Positions 1 to 7,481 of a DNA stretch of 20,519 nucleotides are shown piece after piece. The stretch is from Betaproteobacteria bacterium (GTDB lineage: Bacteria > Pseudomonadota > Gammaproteobacteria > Burkholderiales > Burkholderiaceae): contig RFXC01000054.1 in assembly GCA_009921765.1 (NCBI GenBank), positions 1-20,519 of the forward strand, read 5' to 3'. How positions within the stretch are numbered: position 1 is the first letter of the stretch; each line of letters starts with the position of its first letter. A program made the position numbers and the translations under genes. The notes under the pieces are model-generated. The model searched no databases. It worked only from the letters and a program-made list of their open reading frames with translations, and was not told the origin of the DNA.

Positions 1-951
1 GAACGCTGTGCAATCAGCGTCATTGACGAGCACGTCATAGCCCGGTCGCCAGTCGATCAGGGCCTCCACGCCCAGGCTCCTTGCCTGCGATTCGACAATC
101 TCGACAATCCGGCGGCGAAGGAGCGAGCGCACCTCGGCATTAAGCGCGCGCACGCTCAGTTCGAGCGTGGCGCGGTCGGGAATCACATTACCGGCCTGAC
201 CGGCATGAAACGCCCCCACCGACACGACAGCGGTTTCGAGCGGATCCACATTGCGTGACACCACCGACTGGAGCGCCAGAACGATCGACGAGGCGGCAAC
301 GATCACGTCGGTTGTGGTGTGCGGCATGGCGCCGTGGCCGCCCACCCCGCTCAGGTGTACCGTGACATCGTCGCTCGATGCCATGGTCGGACCGCTTCGG
401 AACATGAAGCTGCCGGTCGCCAAACCCGGCATGTTGTGCAAGGCGAAGATGGCATCGCAGGGAAAGCGCTCGAAAAGGCCGTCGTCTATCATGCGGACCG
501 CACCGCCCGCGCCCTCTTCGGCTGGCTGGAAGATCAGGTTGACGGTTCCCTCGAAACGCGCCGATCGGGCGATGGCCTCGCCCGCGGCAAGCAGCGTGGC
601 GGTGTGCCCATCGTGACCGCAGGCGTGCATCACCCCGGGCACCTTGCTTGCCCACGCCAGGCCGGTCTTCTCGCTGACGGGAAGCGCATCCATATCGGCG
701 CGAAGCCCCAGGCGGCGGCCGCCATGGCCCCGCTTGAGCTGCCCCACCACGCCCGTGCCACCAACGCCGGTGGTCACCGAATAGCCCCACTGCGACAGAA
801 GATTCGCCACCATGGCCGCCGTGCGATGCTCCCTGAATCCCAGTTCGGGATTCGCATGCAGGTCCCGACGGATACGAATGAATTGCGCGAGCGGCATACC
901 CGCGCTGGATTCGGCAAGGGTGGGCACGAGCGCGTCGGCGATGGCGTTCAT
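1..951 (-). CDS. M20-family amidohydrolase/peptidase (hippurate hydrolase-like), 3' end outside window
   Basis: Seen: an uninterrupted minus-strand frame of 317 codons from an ATG at 951 to the left edge. It carries the M20 metal-site motif HACGHDGHT (residues 109-117; Cys111 and His113 are expected metal ligands), the preceding LRADMDALPV block with the family aspartate, PAEEG (143-147) with the general-base glutamate, and ALHNMPG. Known: M20D enzymes of about 390-400 aa (hippurate hydrolase, IAA-amino-acid hydrolase, N-acyl-amino-acid deacylases) hydrolyse amide bonds of N-acyl amino acids in the cytoplasm with two divalent metals. About 80 C-terminal residues are missing here. An in-frame ATG at 957 is possible, but the purine-rich GTGAG sits 6 nt before the 951 ATG and directly abuts the 957 one, so 951 is preferred. 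The gene follows a Bug binding protein by 7 nt and is probably co-transcribed with it. The substrate is unknown. Confidence 0.93.
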   Translation of the reverse strand, partial: MNAIADALVPTLAESSAGMPLAQFIRIRRDLHANPELGFREHRTAAMVANLLSQWGYSVTTGVGGTGVVGQLKRGHGGRRLGLRADMDALPVSEKTGLAWASKVPGVMHACGHDGHTATLLAAGEAIARSARFEGTVNLIFQPAEEGAGGAVRMIDDGLFERFPCDAIFALHNMPGLATGSFMFRSGPTMASSDDVTVHLSGVGGHGAMPHTTTDVIVAASSIVLALQSVVSRNVDPLETAVVSVGAFHAGQAGNVIPDRATLELSVRALNAEVRSLLRRRIVEIVESQARSLGVEALIDWRPGYDVLVNDADCTAF

Positions 952-958
952 TGACATC

Positions 959-1945
959 TCACTGCGGCTGCAGATTCATCGACTTGGCGATCGTCCGCAT
1001 TTGCGCCGTGTTGTCACGATAGAGCCTGGCGAGTTCATCAAGCGGACGCGGACTGGGTACCACCATGGCCTGTGCCTCGAGCTGACTGCGCACGGTGGCA
1101 TCGTTGGCCACTTCGCCCAGCGCCTTATGCAGCACAGTCACGATCGCCTCGGGTGTGTTCCGGTGCACGAAATATCCCGCCCAGATATCGAACACAAAGC
1201 CCTTCAGCGCGCCGCTTTCATCCAGCGTGGGCACCTTCGAAAAAAGCTGCTGGCGTCCGGCAGACAGCACCGCCGGCGCCTTCAGCTTTCCCTCCTCCAC
1301 CAGTTGCACCTGCCCCTTGCCATAGGGAGTCATGAAGATGTCGACCTGACCGGCAAGCAGATCCTGTACCGCCGGGGCGCCACCCTTGTAGGGCACATGC
1401 ACCATCGGCACGCCCGTGACATTCGACATGTGTTCGCCCAGGAGGTGATAAAACGACCCCGGCCCCACGCTTGCATAGGTGAGCGGCTTGCCCCCCGCCG
1501 CGGCCCGCTTCGCATAGGCCATCAGTTCGTCACCGTTGACCGCCGGCAGGTCTTTGCGCGCCAGCATGACCAGGGGATTGATGGTGATCATCTGCACCAG
1601 CCGGAAATCCTCGCTGCGGTACTTGATGGCCGCGTTGGCGAGTGGCGCGAGAATCAGCTCGTTGGGCGAGCCCTGGAAGATGACGTAGCCATCGGCGGGG
1701 CTGTTCAACACTTTCTGGGCGGCAATGCCACCGCTTGCGCCGCCAAGATTTTCCACCACCACCGGCTGGCCCAGGTGTTTGGCGAGCGTTCCGCTCAGGG
1801 TGCGTGCGATCACGTCCGACACGCCCCCCACCGGATACGGCACCATCAACACCACCGGCTTTGAGGGGAAGGTCTGGGCCTGCGCCGCGCAGGTCACGAG
1901 CAGAGCGCCCAAGAGGCCGGGTAATCGCTTCATCAACGAGGTCAT
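959..1945 (-). CDS. Bug/TctC-family periplasmic solute-binding protein
   Basis: A 328-aa protein with a cleavable signal peptide (hydrophobic 9-20, likely cleavage after AQA at 23). It then has the Bug-family pattern: FPSKPVVLMVPYPVGG, which contributes to the carboxylate-binding loop, VVVENLGGASGGIAA, the ADGY turn, and VHVPYKGGAPAVQDLLAGQVD. Known: Bug proteins bind small carboxylates, amides or amino acids in the periplasm. Some work with TctAB membrane subunits, but many Burkholderiales copies are orphans like this one, with no tctA or tctB nearby. The start ATG at 1945 is preceded by GGGAG at suitable spacing. It is transcribed divergently from a LysR regulator and lies just upstream of an M20 amidohydrolase, so an N-acyl or amide-type ligand is a reasonable guess, but only that. 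Confidence 0.95.
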   Translation of the reverse strand: MTSLMKRLPGLLGALLVTCAAQAQTFPSKPVVLMVPYPVGGVSDVIARTLSGTLAKHLGQPVVVENLGGASGGIAAQKVLNSPADGYVIFQGSPNELILAPLANAAIKYRSEDFRLVQMITINPLVMLARKDLPAVNGDELMAYAKRAAAGGKPLTYASVGPGSFYHLLGEHMSNVTGVPMVHVPYKGGAPAVQDLLAGQVDIFMTPYGKGQVQLVEEGKLKAPAVLSAGRQQLFSKVPTLDESGALKGFVFDIWAGYFVHRNTPEAIVTVLHKALGEVANDATVRSQLEAQAMVVPSPRPLDELARLYRDNTAQMRTIAKSMNLQPQ

Positions 1946-2084
1946 TGGAGTCTCCCGAACGGTTCACCGGTCTGGGACCGGATGGATTGGAATGATGCGA
2001 AGTCGTTGCCCAAGTCATTCTGGACGGGCATAATCATGCTGTCCAATGCATTAATAATCATCATTCAATAAAATTTACGCATAC
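1946..2084. promoter_or_regulatory. Divergent promoter/operator region between the Bug gene and lysR
   Basis: The 139-bp gap becomes strongly AT-rich near 2030-2080, in contrast to the GC-rich genes around it. Visible repeats are a direct repeat ATAATCAT at 2030-2037 and 2054-2061 (24-nt period), the palindrome AATGCATT at 2045-2052, and an imperfect long-range inverted repeat between 1986-1997 and 2059-2069. Such arrays are what a LysR-type regulator would bind in a divergent promoter. A TAAAAT hexamer at 2069-2074 could be the -10 of lysR. Operator assignment is inference. Confidence 0.5.
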
Positions 2085-3005
2085 ATGATCACGCTCGTCC
2101 AGCTTCGACATTTCAGCGTGCTCGCCCAGGCCGGTTCGTTTGTTCGGGCGAGCGAGCTGCTCCACCTCACGCAGCCCGCATTGAGCCGCAGCATCCGCGC
2201 GCTCGAGGAGGCGTTGGGCCGGCCACTCTTTGACCGCGTGGGCCGGCGGATCGAGCTGACCGCCTTCGGTCGCGACGCTTTGTTGCGGGTCCGACAACTG
2301 ATCGAAGACGCCGGGCAGCTGGTCCAGAGCGGCGCAGCCCCCAACGCGCAGGCGCAGGGCCGACTGAGGCTTGGCCTCAGCTCAGGCCCGGGCGTGATGC
2401 TCACCGCGCCCGTTCTCACCCACTTCGCCACGCGCTACCCCCTGTTTCATGTCGACATCGTTCGCGCCAACACCCATGCGCTTGAGCAGATGCTGCGCAA
2501 CCGCGATCTCGATGCCATGGTGGTCGATGCCCGGTCCCTGCGCCCCGCCCCCGATCTGGCCATTGAACCGTCCATCGAAATGCGTGGCTCGTTCCTGTGC
2601 CGCCCTGGGCATCCACTCGCCCAACTGCCCCGCGTGACCATCCAGCAGCTGCTCAATTACCCGGTGGCCTCCACGCCGCTCAGCGACGAGCTCGCGCGCG
2701 TCCTGGTGGAGCGATACGGCGCGCGGGCGCACCCCGAAGCCATGGTGCGACTGACCAGCGACGAGATCTCGCACCTGATCGAGGTCACCCATCGTACGGA
2801 CATGCTGCTTCTTGCCATCCGTGCCGCGGCGCCGGGGCTGCACGAGCTCGCGGTCTCGCCCGCACTCGAGGCCAACGCGCGGTTCGCACTGGTCACGCTG
2901 GCAGGACGAGCGCAGTCGCCATTCCTGCCCGAAGTCCGGCAGCTGATGTCGCAGGTGCTGCGCGAGCCCGCGCCGCCAGCCCGTCCCGCCCGGCGCAAAC
3001 GCTGA
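2085..3005 (+). CDS. LysR-family transcriptional regulator
   Basis: A 306-aa protein with the standard LTTR layout. An N-terminal winged helix-turn-helix lies at about residues 3-60 (LRHFSVLAQAGSFVRASELL, then TQPALSRSIRALEEALGRPL and FDRVGRR). A linker helix and a periplasmic-binding-protein-like effector domain (about 92-290) follow. The C-terminus is Pro/Arg-rich. Known: LTTRs usually control a divergent neighbour and respond to a small-molecule ligand of that pathway; here the neighbours are the Bug and M20 genes. No Shine-Dalgarno is visible before the ATG at 2085, and an AT-rich -10-like hexamer ends only 10 nt upstream, so the mRNA could be leaderless or nearly so. The stop codon overlaps the next start (TGATG), suggesting translational coupling with the downstream membrane protein. 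Confidence 0.95.
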   Translation: MITLVQLRHFSVLAQAGSFVRASELLHLTQPALSRSIRALEEALGRPLFDRVGRRIELTAFGRDALLRVRQLIEDAGQLVQSGAAPNAQAQGRLRLGLSSGPGVMLTAPVLTHFATRYPLFHVDIVRANTHALEQMLRNRDLDAMVVDARSLRPAPDLAIEPSIEMRGSFLCRPGHPLAQLPRVTIQQLLNYPVASTPLSDELARVLVERYGARAHPEAMVRLTSDEISHLIEVTHRTDMLLLAIRAAAPGLHELAVSPALEANARFALVTLAGRAQSPFLPEVRQLMSQVLREPAPPARPARRKR

Positions 3006-3532
3006 TGGAACCGTTGCACTGGTGGGGGAGCATCACGCTCACCGCGCTCGAGGGACTGGCCACCGCCGCGTTCGCGCTCTCCGGCATCATCGAAGCCACC
3101 CGCAAACGCATGGATGTCGTGGGCGTGGGGGTGGTGGCTTTTCTCACCGCGTTCGGCGGCGGCACGCTGCGCGATCTGCTCCTCGATCAGCGCCCCTTCT
3201 TCTGGGTACGCGAACAGTACGTGCTCGCCGGCGTCTTTCTCCTCTGCGTGCTTGCGCTCTTCTTCATGCGCCAGCGCCATGTCGCCATCACCGAACGCAT
3301 GATCGAATGGCCCGACGCCATCGGTCTGGGACTGTTCTGCGCGTCAGGCGTTCATCAGGCTCACCTGCTCGGTATGCCACCGCTGGTGTCGATCATCATG
3401 GGCGTGGTCACCGCCGTCTTCGGTGGCGTACTGCGCGACATGGTCTGCAACGACTCCGCCCAGCCATCCAAGGAGGGGCCACTCGCATACGCGGTAAAGT
3501 CTCAACTCCGACCCCACCAACAAGTGAGCTGA
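3005..3532 (+). CDS. TRIC/UPF0126-family membrane protein (YadS/YicG-like), C-terminally truncated
   Basis: A 175-aa hydrophobic protein with the two-repeat UPF0126 architecture. Repeat one contains FALSGIIEATRKRMDVVGV and FGGGTLRDLLL (50-60). Repeat two contains FCASGVHQAH and VFGGVLRDMVCND (138-150). Both glycine-rich GG-x-RD motifs are present. Known: bacterial TRIC-type channels are about 200-210 aa with seven membrane helices and conduct monovalent cations. Odd: after the second RD motif the family normally continues for about 60 residues with two more helices. Here only 25 mostly polar residues remain, ending SQLRPHQQVS, and no other frame before the next ATG supplies a helix. The gene therefore looks broken at its 3' end, with the following gene starting 2 nt after its stop. 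It may be a degenerate gene or a non-functional remnant. The start overlaps the lysR stop by one base. Confidence 0.8.
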   Translation: MEPLHWWGSITLTALEGLATAAFALSGIIEATRKRMDVVGVGVVAFLTAFGGGTLRDLLLDQRPFFWVREQYVLAGVFLLCVLALFFMRQRHVAITERMIEWPDAIGLGLFCASGVHQAHLLGMPPLVSIIMGVVTAVFGGVLRDMVCNDSAQPSKEGPLAYAVKSQLRPHQQVS

Positions 3533-3534
3533 CC

Positions 3535-4635
3535 ATGGGCGCCCTGAACGGACTGAAAGTGCTGGAAATCGCAGCCATTGGCCCCGCACCGTTCTGCGCG
3601 ATGATGCTCTCCGATATGGGGGCCGACGTCGTTCGCGTTGACCGGCGGGTCGATGCCGGCCTGGGTTTTTCCATGGCGCCTCAATTCGATGTCATGGGTC
3701 GCGGCCGGCGCTCGATCGCGCTCGACCTGAAGTCGCCCGCTGACCTGTCCGTTGTCCGACAGCTGATCGGCGCCGCCGACGTCCTGATCGAGGGCTTCCG
3801 CCCCGGCGTGATGGAGCGACTGGGGCTGGGGCCGGACGAATGCCTGGCCCTTCAGCCCCGACTGGTGATCGGACGGATGACCGGCTGGGGCCAGGACGGA
3901 CCGCTCGCCCATGCGGCCGGTCACGACCTCAACTACATCGCACTCACCGGCGCGCTCGCGGCGATCGGTCCGTCGGATCACCCCCTGCCACCCTTGAACC
4001 TGGTGGGTGATTTCGGCGGCGGCGGCATGCTGCTCGCGGTGGGAATTCTGGCCGCAGTGATTGAGGCGGGGCGGTCAGGCAAGGGTCAGGTGGTCGATGC
4101 CGGCATGGTCGACGGGGCCGCGCTGCTCATGGCGAGCACCTACGGCATGCGGGCGGCTGGGCTCTGGAGCGATCTGCGCCAGAACAACGCGCTGGACGGT
4201 GCAGCCCCCTGGTACAGCGCCTACCGGACCGCGGACGGTGGCTTTGTCACGATCGCCGCGATTGAGCCCAAGTTCTACGCCGAACTGCTCGCTCGGCTCG
4301 AGCTCGACCCCGCCACGCTCCCGGCTCAGCATGAGCGCAAGCGCTGGCCCGAACTTCGCCAGGCGTTCGCCGACACCTTTGCCCGTCACACCCGAGCCGA
4401 GTGGGTTGCCCGCCTGGAAGGCACCGATGTCTGCTTTGCACCGGTGCTGGGCATGGACGAGGCGGCAGCGCATCCCCACAACGCCGGCCGCGGCACACTG
4501 GTTGAACAGCATGGCGTGGTGCAACCCGCGCCTGCGCCCCGGTTCAGTCGCACGCCCTCGGCGTTGCGGGGCGGATCGCCCGCGCCCGATGCCGATCGCG
4601 AAGCGGTCCTGCGCGACTGGCAGATCAGCGCCTGA
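3535..4635 (+). CDS. CaiB/BaiF family III CoA-transferase, alpha-methylacyl-CoA racemase-like
   Basis: A 366-aa protein typical in length for the alpha-methylacyl-CoA racemase branch. It opens with LNGLKVLEIAAIGPAPFCAM and GADVVRVDR, and carries GHDLNYIALTGAL (His130), LNLVGDFGGGGM (Asp159) and AIEPKFYAELL (Glu244). From memory of Mycobacterium tuberculosis MCR, these match its catalytic His126, Asp156 and Glu241, so racemase/epimerase activity on 2-methylacyl-CoA thioesters is more likely than CoA transfer. Role (inferred): interconverting 2R/2S methyl-branched acyl-CoAs so that they can enter beta-oxidation, in the cytoplasm. The start at 3535 is preceded by AAGTGAG. It lies in a run with a truncated TRIC gene upstream and an MFS carrier 69 nt downstream, suggesting uptake and CoA-ester catabolism of one substrate class. 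Confidence 0.9.
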   Translation: MGALNGLKVLEIAAIGPAPFCAMMLSDMGADVVRVDRRVDAGLGFSMAPQFDVMGRGRRSIALDLKSPADLSVVRQLIGAADVLIEGFRPGVMERLGLGPDECLALQPRLVIGRMTGWGQDGPLAHAAGHDLNYIALTGALAAIGPSDHPLPPLNLVGDFGGGGMLLAVGILAAVIEAGRSGKGQVVDAGMVDGAALLMASTYGMRAAGLWSDLRQNNALDGAAPWYSAYRTADGGFVTIAAIEPKFYAELLARLELDPATLPAQHERKRWPELRQAFADTFARHTRAEWVARLEGTDVCFAPVLGMDEAAAHPHNAGRGTLVEQHGVVQPAPAPRFSRTPSALRGGSPAPDADREAVLRDWQISA

Positions 4636-4704
4636 GCCACCGCCTCGATCGGGCGCCTGGCGTAGACTCTGCGGGTTGCCCCGCCCTGCATCGGAGCCTG
4701 TGAG

Positions 4705-5922
4705 TTGAACGCCCCCCATCGCACCCTTCCCATCAAACAGTTGCTGCTCTGTGGCGCCGCCATCGTGGTGCTGACCATGGGCGTACGCCATGGCTTCGGA
4801 CTGTGGCTGCAGCCCATCACGCAGGCACACGGCTGGCTGCGCGAAGACTTTTCCCTCGCCATCGCTGTGCAGAATCTGGTCTGGGGCCTCGCGGGCATCT
4901 TTTCCGGCATGCTCGCCGACCGCTTCGGCGCGTTCAGGATCATCGCGGGCTTTGCGGTCATCTACGCGCTGGGGCTCGTTGGCATGGGCTTCACCGACAC
5001 GCCGCTCATGTTTTCGCTGAGTGCGGGCGTGCTGATCGGAATCGCGCAGGCGGGAACCACCTACTCGGTCATCTATGGCGTGTTGGGCCGGAACATTCCT
5101 GCCGACCGACGCGCCTGGGCCATGGGCGTCACCGCGTCCGCGGGCTCCTTCGGCCAGTTTGCCCTCATGCCACTCGAAAGTTGGCTGATCCAGACGGTGG
5201 GCTGGCAACTCGCACTCGTCTGGCTGGGTGCGGCCATGCTGCTCGTGGTTCCGCTGGCCTTTGGCCTGCGCGAACCGCAAATCAGCCGGTCGGGCAGCGG
5301 GCAGCCACAGCAGACCATCGTGGAGGCGCTGCGCGAGGCCTTCGGCTACCGGAGCTTCCAATTGCTCATGGCGGGCTATTTTGTCTGTGGCTTTCAGGTG
5401 ATGTTCATCGGGGTCCACATACCGAGCTACGTGAAAGACCACGGGCTCGATCCACAGGTGGCAAGTTTCGCGCTCGCCCTGATCGGCCTGTTCAACATCT
5501 TTGGCACCTACACCGCAGGCTCGCTCGCGCAGCGTCTGCCCAAGCACAAGATCCTCTCTGGCATCTATTTCGCCCGGGCGCTAGGGATCAGCGCCTTTTT
5601 GCTCGCACCGCCGTCGCCGGCAAGCGTCTACCTGTTTGCGGGCTACATGGGTTTCCTCTGGCTGTCCACGGTGCCGGTCACCACCGCGTCGGTTGCGCAG
5701 ATCTTCGGCGTGGCGCACCTGTCCATGCTGGGGGGCTTCATCTTCTTCAGCCACCAGGTGGGCAGCTTCATCGGCGTGTGGCTGGGCGGCTGGCTCCATG
5801 ACCAGACCGGCAACTACGACCTCGCCTGGTATCTCGCCATCCTCCTGGGCGTGCTGGCCGGACTGGTCAATCTGCCCGTCAACGAAAGCCCCATTCGGCG
5901 CACGCGGGCGGCCACCGCATGA
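4705..5922 (+). CDS. MFS transporter (OFA/MCT-like carrier)
   Basis: A 405-aa, 12-helix major facilitator. Segment one contains TMGVRHGFGLWLQPIT, and the loop between helices 2 and 3 carries the MFS signature variant GMLADRFGAFR. The central loop lies near residues 190-210, and the second half begins near FQLLMAGYFVCGFQVMFIG. The pattern of an early GxRxxFGxW block followed by REDFSLAIAVQNLVWG is common in Burkholderiales carriers related to monocarboxylate/oxalate-formate antiporters; the substrate is unknown. The start is a TTG at 4705, with GGAG 9 nt upstream; no in-frame ATG precedes the first helix. Its 3' end overlaps the start of a 54-aa membrane protein (ATGA), which implies translational coupling and possibly a physical partnership. 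Confidence 0.93.
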   Translation: MNAPHRTLPIKQLLLCGAAIVVLTMGVRHGFGLWLQPITQAHGWLREDFSLAIAVQNLVWGLAGIFSGMLADRFGAFRIIAGFAVIYALGLVGMGFTDTPLMFSLSAGVLIGIAQAGTTYSVIYGVLGRNIPADRRAWAMGVTASAGSFGQFALMPLESWLIQTVGWQLALVWLGAAMLLVVPLAFGLREPQISRSGSGQPQQTIVEALREAFGYRSFQLLMAGYFVCGFQVMFIGVHIPSYVKDHGLDPQVASFALALIGLFNIFGTYTAGSLAQRLPKHKILSGIYFARALGISAFLLAPPSPASVYLFAGYMGFLWLSTVPVTTASVAQIFGVAHLSMLGGFIFFSHQVGSFIGVWLGGWLHDQTGNYDLAWYLAILLGVLAGLVNLPVNESPIRRTRAATA

Positions 5923-6083
5923 CCGCGTTTCCCCTGCCCTTACGCGGTTTGTCCTGCAGGCGGCTGCTGGTACGCATGGTCGGCGCGGCGGCGCTTGCGC
6001 TCGCGCTCTTTGCAATCACCGCGGCCTATCTCGAACCTGGATTCGTGGTGACTGTGGCCAACCAGCTCTGGACCTGCTTCTGA
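5919..6083 (+). CDS. 54-aa single-span membrane protein coupled to the MFS gene
   Basis: A short frame starting at the ATG that overlaps the MFS stop (ATGA) and ending at TGA 6081-6083. The translation has a basic N-terminus (LRGLSCRRLLVRM), one hydrophobic segment at about 20-37 (VGAAALALALFAITAAYL), and the compact tail YLEPGFVVTVANQLWTCF at residues 37-54. I recall similar very small proteins with a tail resembling Pro-x-Phe, Asn-x-x-Trp-x-Cys-Phe after MFS genes in other Burkholderiales, but I cannot verify that here. The positive-inside rule puts the N-terminus in the cytoplasm and the conserved-looking tail in the periplasm. It could be a small carrier subunit or stability factor (inference). 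Support for coding is the exact ATGA overlap and the coherent membrane topology. Confidence 0.78.
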   Translation: MTAFPLPLRGLSCRRLLVRMVGAAALALALFAITAAYLEPGFVVTVANQLWTCF

Positions 6084-6263
6084 CCGCTGGGCGTTGGCGG
6101 TGCAGAGCGAAATGCGTAGCGGTACGGTGAAGGGGAGTGAGCGGGTCATTCCAGCTCGCGAGAAAACGCTATAAAGTCGCGTCTGCTCGGATAGGCGGAC
6201 GAAAACCGGCGACCGAGCCAGGCGGGCCAGCCCCACCGCGAATTATTTGTCACGGAGACTTTG
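6084..6263 (+). promoter_or_regulatory. Leader/promoter region of the LIV-type ABC operon
   Basis: A 180-bp gap before the binding-protein gene. The only -10-like hexamer I can point to is TATAAA at 6170-6175, with no convincing -35 partner at standard spacing. A clear Shine-Dalgarno (CGGAG, 6253-6257) precedes the ATG at 6264. No strong terminator for the upstream MFS unit is visible. Confidence 0.3.
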
Positions 6264-7400
6264 ATGAATACAGCCTTCAGAACCCTTGCACTTACCGCGG
6301 CGCTCGCTGCTTCGGGCCTGGCCCATGCACAGGACATCCGCATTGCCAATATCGTTGAACTGTCAGGCCCGGGAACCACCGCAGGCACGCTGTTCAAGAA
6401 CGGAGTCGAACTCGCGATCAAGGAAATCAACGCCTCAGGCGGCATCCTGGGTCGGAAGATCACCTACACGACCGAAGATACCCAGACCAACCCCGGGGTC
6501 GCCAAGGGCCTCACACAGAAGGCGGTGGACAACAATGCCTTCGCCATCTTTGGGCCGGTTTACTCGGGCTCGATCATGGTGTCGATGGCGGAATCGCGGC
6601 GTGGCGAGGTTCCCAATTTCACCGGTGGCGAGGCCGCTTCAATCACTCAGCAGGGGAACCCTTACGTATTTCGCACCTCGTTTGGCCAAACCATCGCCTT
6701 CCCCAAGCTCGCGCGCTTCATCAACGAAAAGGCCAAGACCGTCGCAATCATTTACGTAAACAACGACTTCGGTAAAGGCGGCCGCGATACGCTCGTGAAG
6801 CTCATGGCGAACTCGCCCACCAAGGTGGTGGCCGACATCTCGACCGATGCGGGTCAGGTCGATTTCTCGGCTGCGGTGCTGCGCGCCAAGCAAAGCGATG
6901 CCGACGCGATCTTTGCCTACACAAACGAGGAAGAGTCGGCACGGCTGCTGCGCGAACTGCGCAAACAGGGTGTGAAAAAAATGGTGATCGGCGAAACCAC
7001 GCTCACCGGCCAGAAGGTGGTCGAACTCGCGGGCGAAGCGGCCAATGGCGCGCAGGCTCACGTCGGGCTCACGATCGATGCGCCGCAACTCAAAGCCTTC
7101 GGCGCGAAGTACAAGGCCGAATACAAGAGCGACTCCGACCACAACGGCGTCAAAGGCTACACCGGGGTATACATCCTGAAGGCTGCCATCGAAAAGGCCG
7201 GCAAAGTCGATCGGAAGGCTGCCGCCGAGGCCCTGCGCAACAGCTGCTTCAGCGCCAAGCAGCACCCGGGCGTCCTGATGGATGTCTGCTTCGATGACAA
7301 AGGCGATCTCGATCGCGAGAGCTTCATGGTCGAGGTGAAGAACGGACGTCCCGAAGTGGTGGCTACGCTCCCGCCAGCAGGTCTCGTCAAGAAACAGTAA
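6264..7400 (+). CDS. LIV-type ABC transporter periplasmic substrate-binding protein
   Basis: A 378-aa type I periplasmic binding protein. The signal peptide has LTAALAASGLAHA as its core, with probable cleavage after residue 22. The mature start DIRIANIVELSGPGTTAG is followed by GVELAIKEINASGGILGRKI, which is diagnostic of LivK-type proteins. A GPVYSGS loop and an IYVNNDFGKGG segment at the domain hinge follow. Two cysteines near the C-terminus (CFSAKQHPGVLMDVCF) may form a disulfide. Known: these proteins deliver branched-chain amino acids, amides or aromatic and other carboxylates to LivHMGF; the ligand here cannot be read from sequence. I use the ATG at 6264, not the TTG immediately before it, because of the CGGAG spacing of 6 nt. 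It is first in a five-gene operon. Confidence 0.95.
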   Translation: MNTAFRTLALTAALAASGLAHAQDIRIANIVELSGPGTTAGTLFKNGVELAIKEINASGGILGRKITYTTEDTQTNPGVAKGLTQKAVDNNAFAIFGPVYSGSIMVSMAESRRGEVPNFTGGEAASITQQGNPYVFRTSFGQTIAFPKLARFINEKAKTVAIIYVNNDFGKGGRDTLVKLMANSPTKVVADISTDAGQVDFSAAVLRAKQSDADAIFAYTNEEESARLLRELRKQGVKKMVIGETTLTGQKVVELAGEAANGAQAHVGLTIDAPQLKAFGAKYKAEYKSDSDHNGVKGYTGVYILKAAIEKAGKVDRKAAAEALRNSCFSAKQHPGVLMDVCFDDKGDLDRESFMVEVKNGRPEVVATLPPAGLVKKQ

Positions 7401-7421
7401 GCGCGTCTGTGCCTCCGTGAG

Positions 7422-7456
7422 AGCGGCCCCACCCGGGCTGCTGATCGGGGGCCGCT
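7422..7456 (+). repeat. GC-rich inverted repeat (hairpin 1) between binding protein and livH
   Basis: Arms AGCGGCCCC (7422-7430) and GGGGCCGCT (7448-7456) pair perfectly over 9 bp around a 17-nt loop. No T-tract follows, so it is not a classical terminator. It more likely acts in mRNA processing, 3'-end stabilisation of the binding-protein transcript or partial attenuation. Confidence 0.6.
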
Positions 7457-7458
7457 TG

Positions 7459-7481
7459 CCGCGTGTCTCGGTGACACGCGG
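7459..7481 (+). repeat. GC-rich inverted repeat (hairpin 2) just upstream of livH
   Basis: Arms CCGCGTGTC (7459-7467) and GACACGCGG (7473-7481) form a perfect 9-bp stem with a 5-nt loop (TCGGT). It lies 2 nt after hairpin 1 and 24 nt before the livH start, again without a T-tract. A tandem stable stem pair here fits differential expression of the binding protein versus the membrane complex. Confidence 0.65.

Noticed and set aside
812..1864. Plus-strand open frame of 350 codons opposite the Bug and M20 genes
   Set aside because: His/Arg-rich antisense shadow; the minus strand carries diagnostic family motifs through the same interval.
3022..3534. Upstream in-frame extension of the CoA-transferase gene
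   Set aside because: The extension is Arg/His-rich out-of-frame reading of the TRIC gene. The family N-terminus begins exactly at the ATG at 3535, with a ribosome site.
4075..5547. Long (about 490-codon) open frame on the minus strand opposite the racemase and MFS genes
   Set aside because: The composition is low-hydrophobic and rich in Arg, Gly, Gln and His, with no recognisable domain. It is the mirror of two clearly coding plus-strand genes in GC-rich DNA.
7422..7481. Rho-independent terminator ending the binding-protein transcript
   Set aside because: Both stems are strong, but neither is followed by a T-run, and the downstream genes belong to the same transporter.
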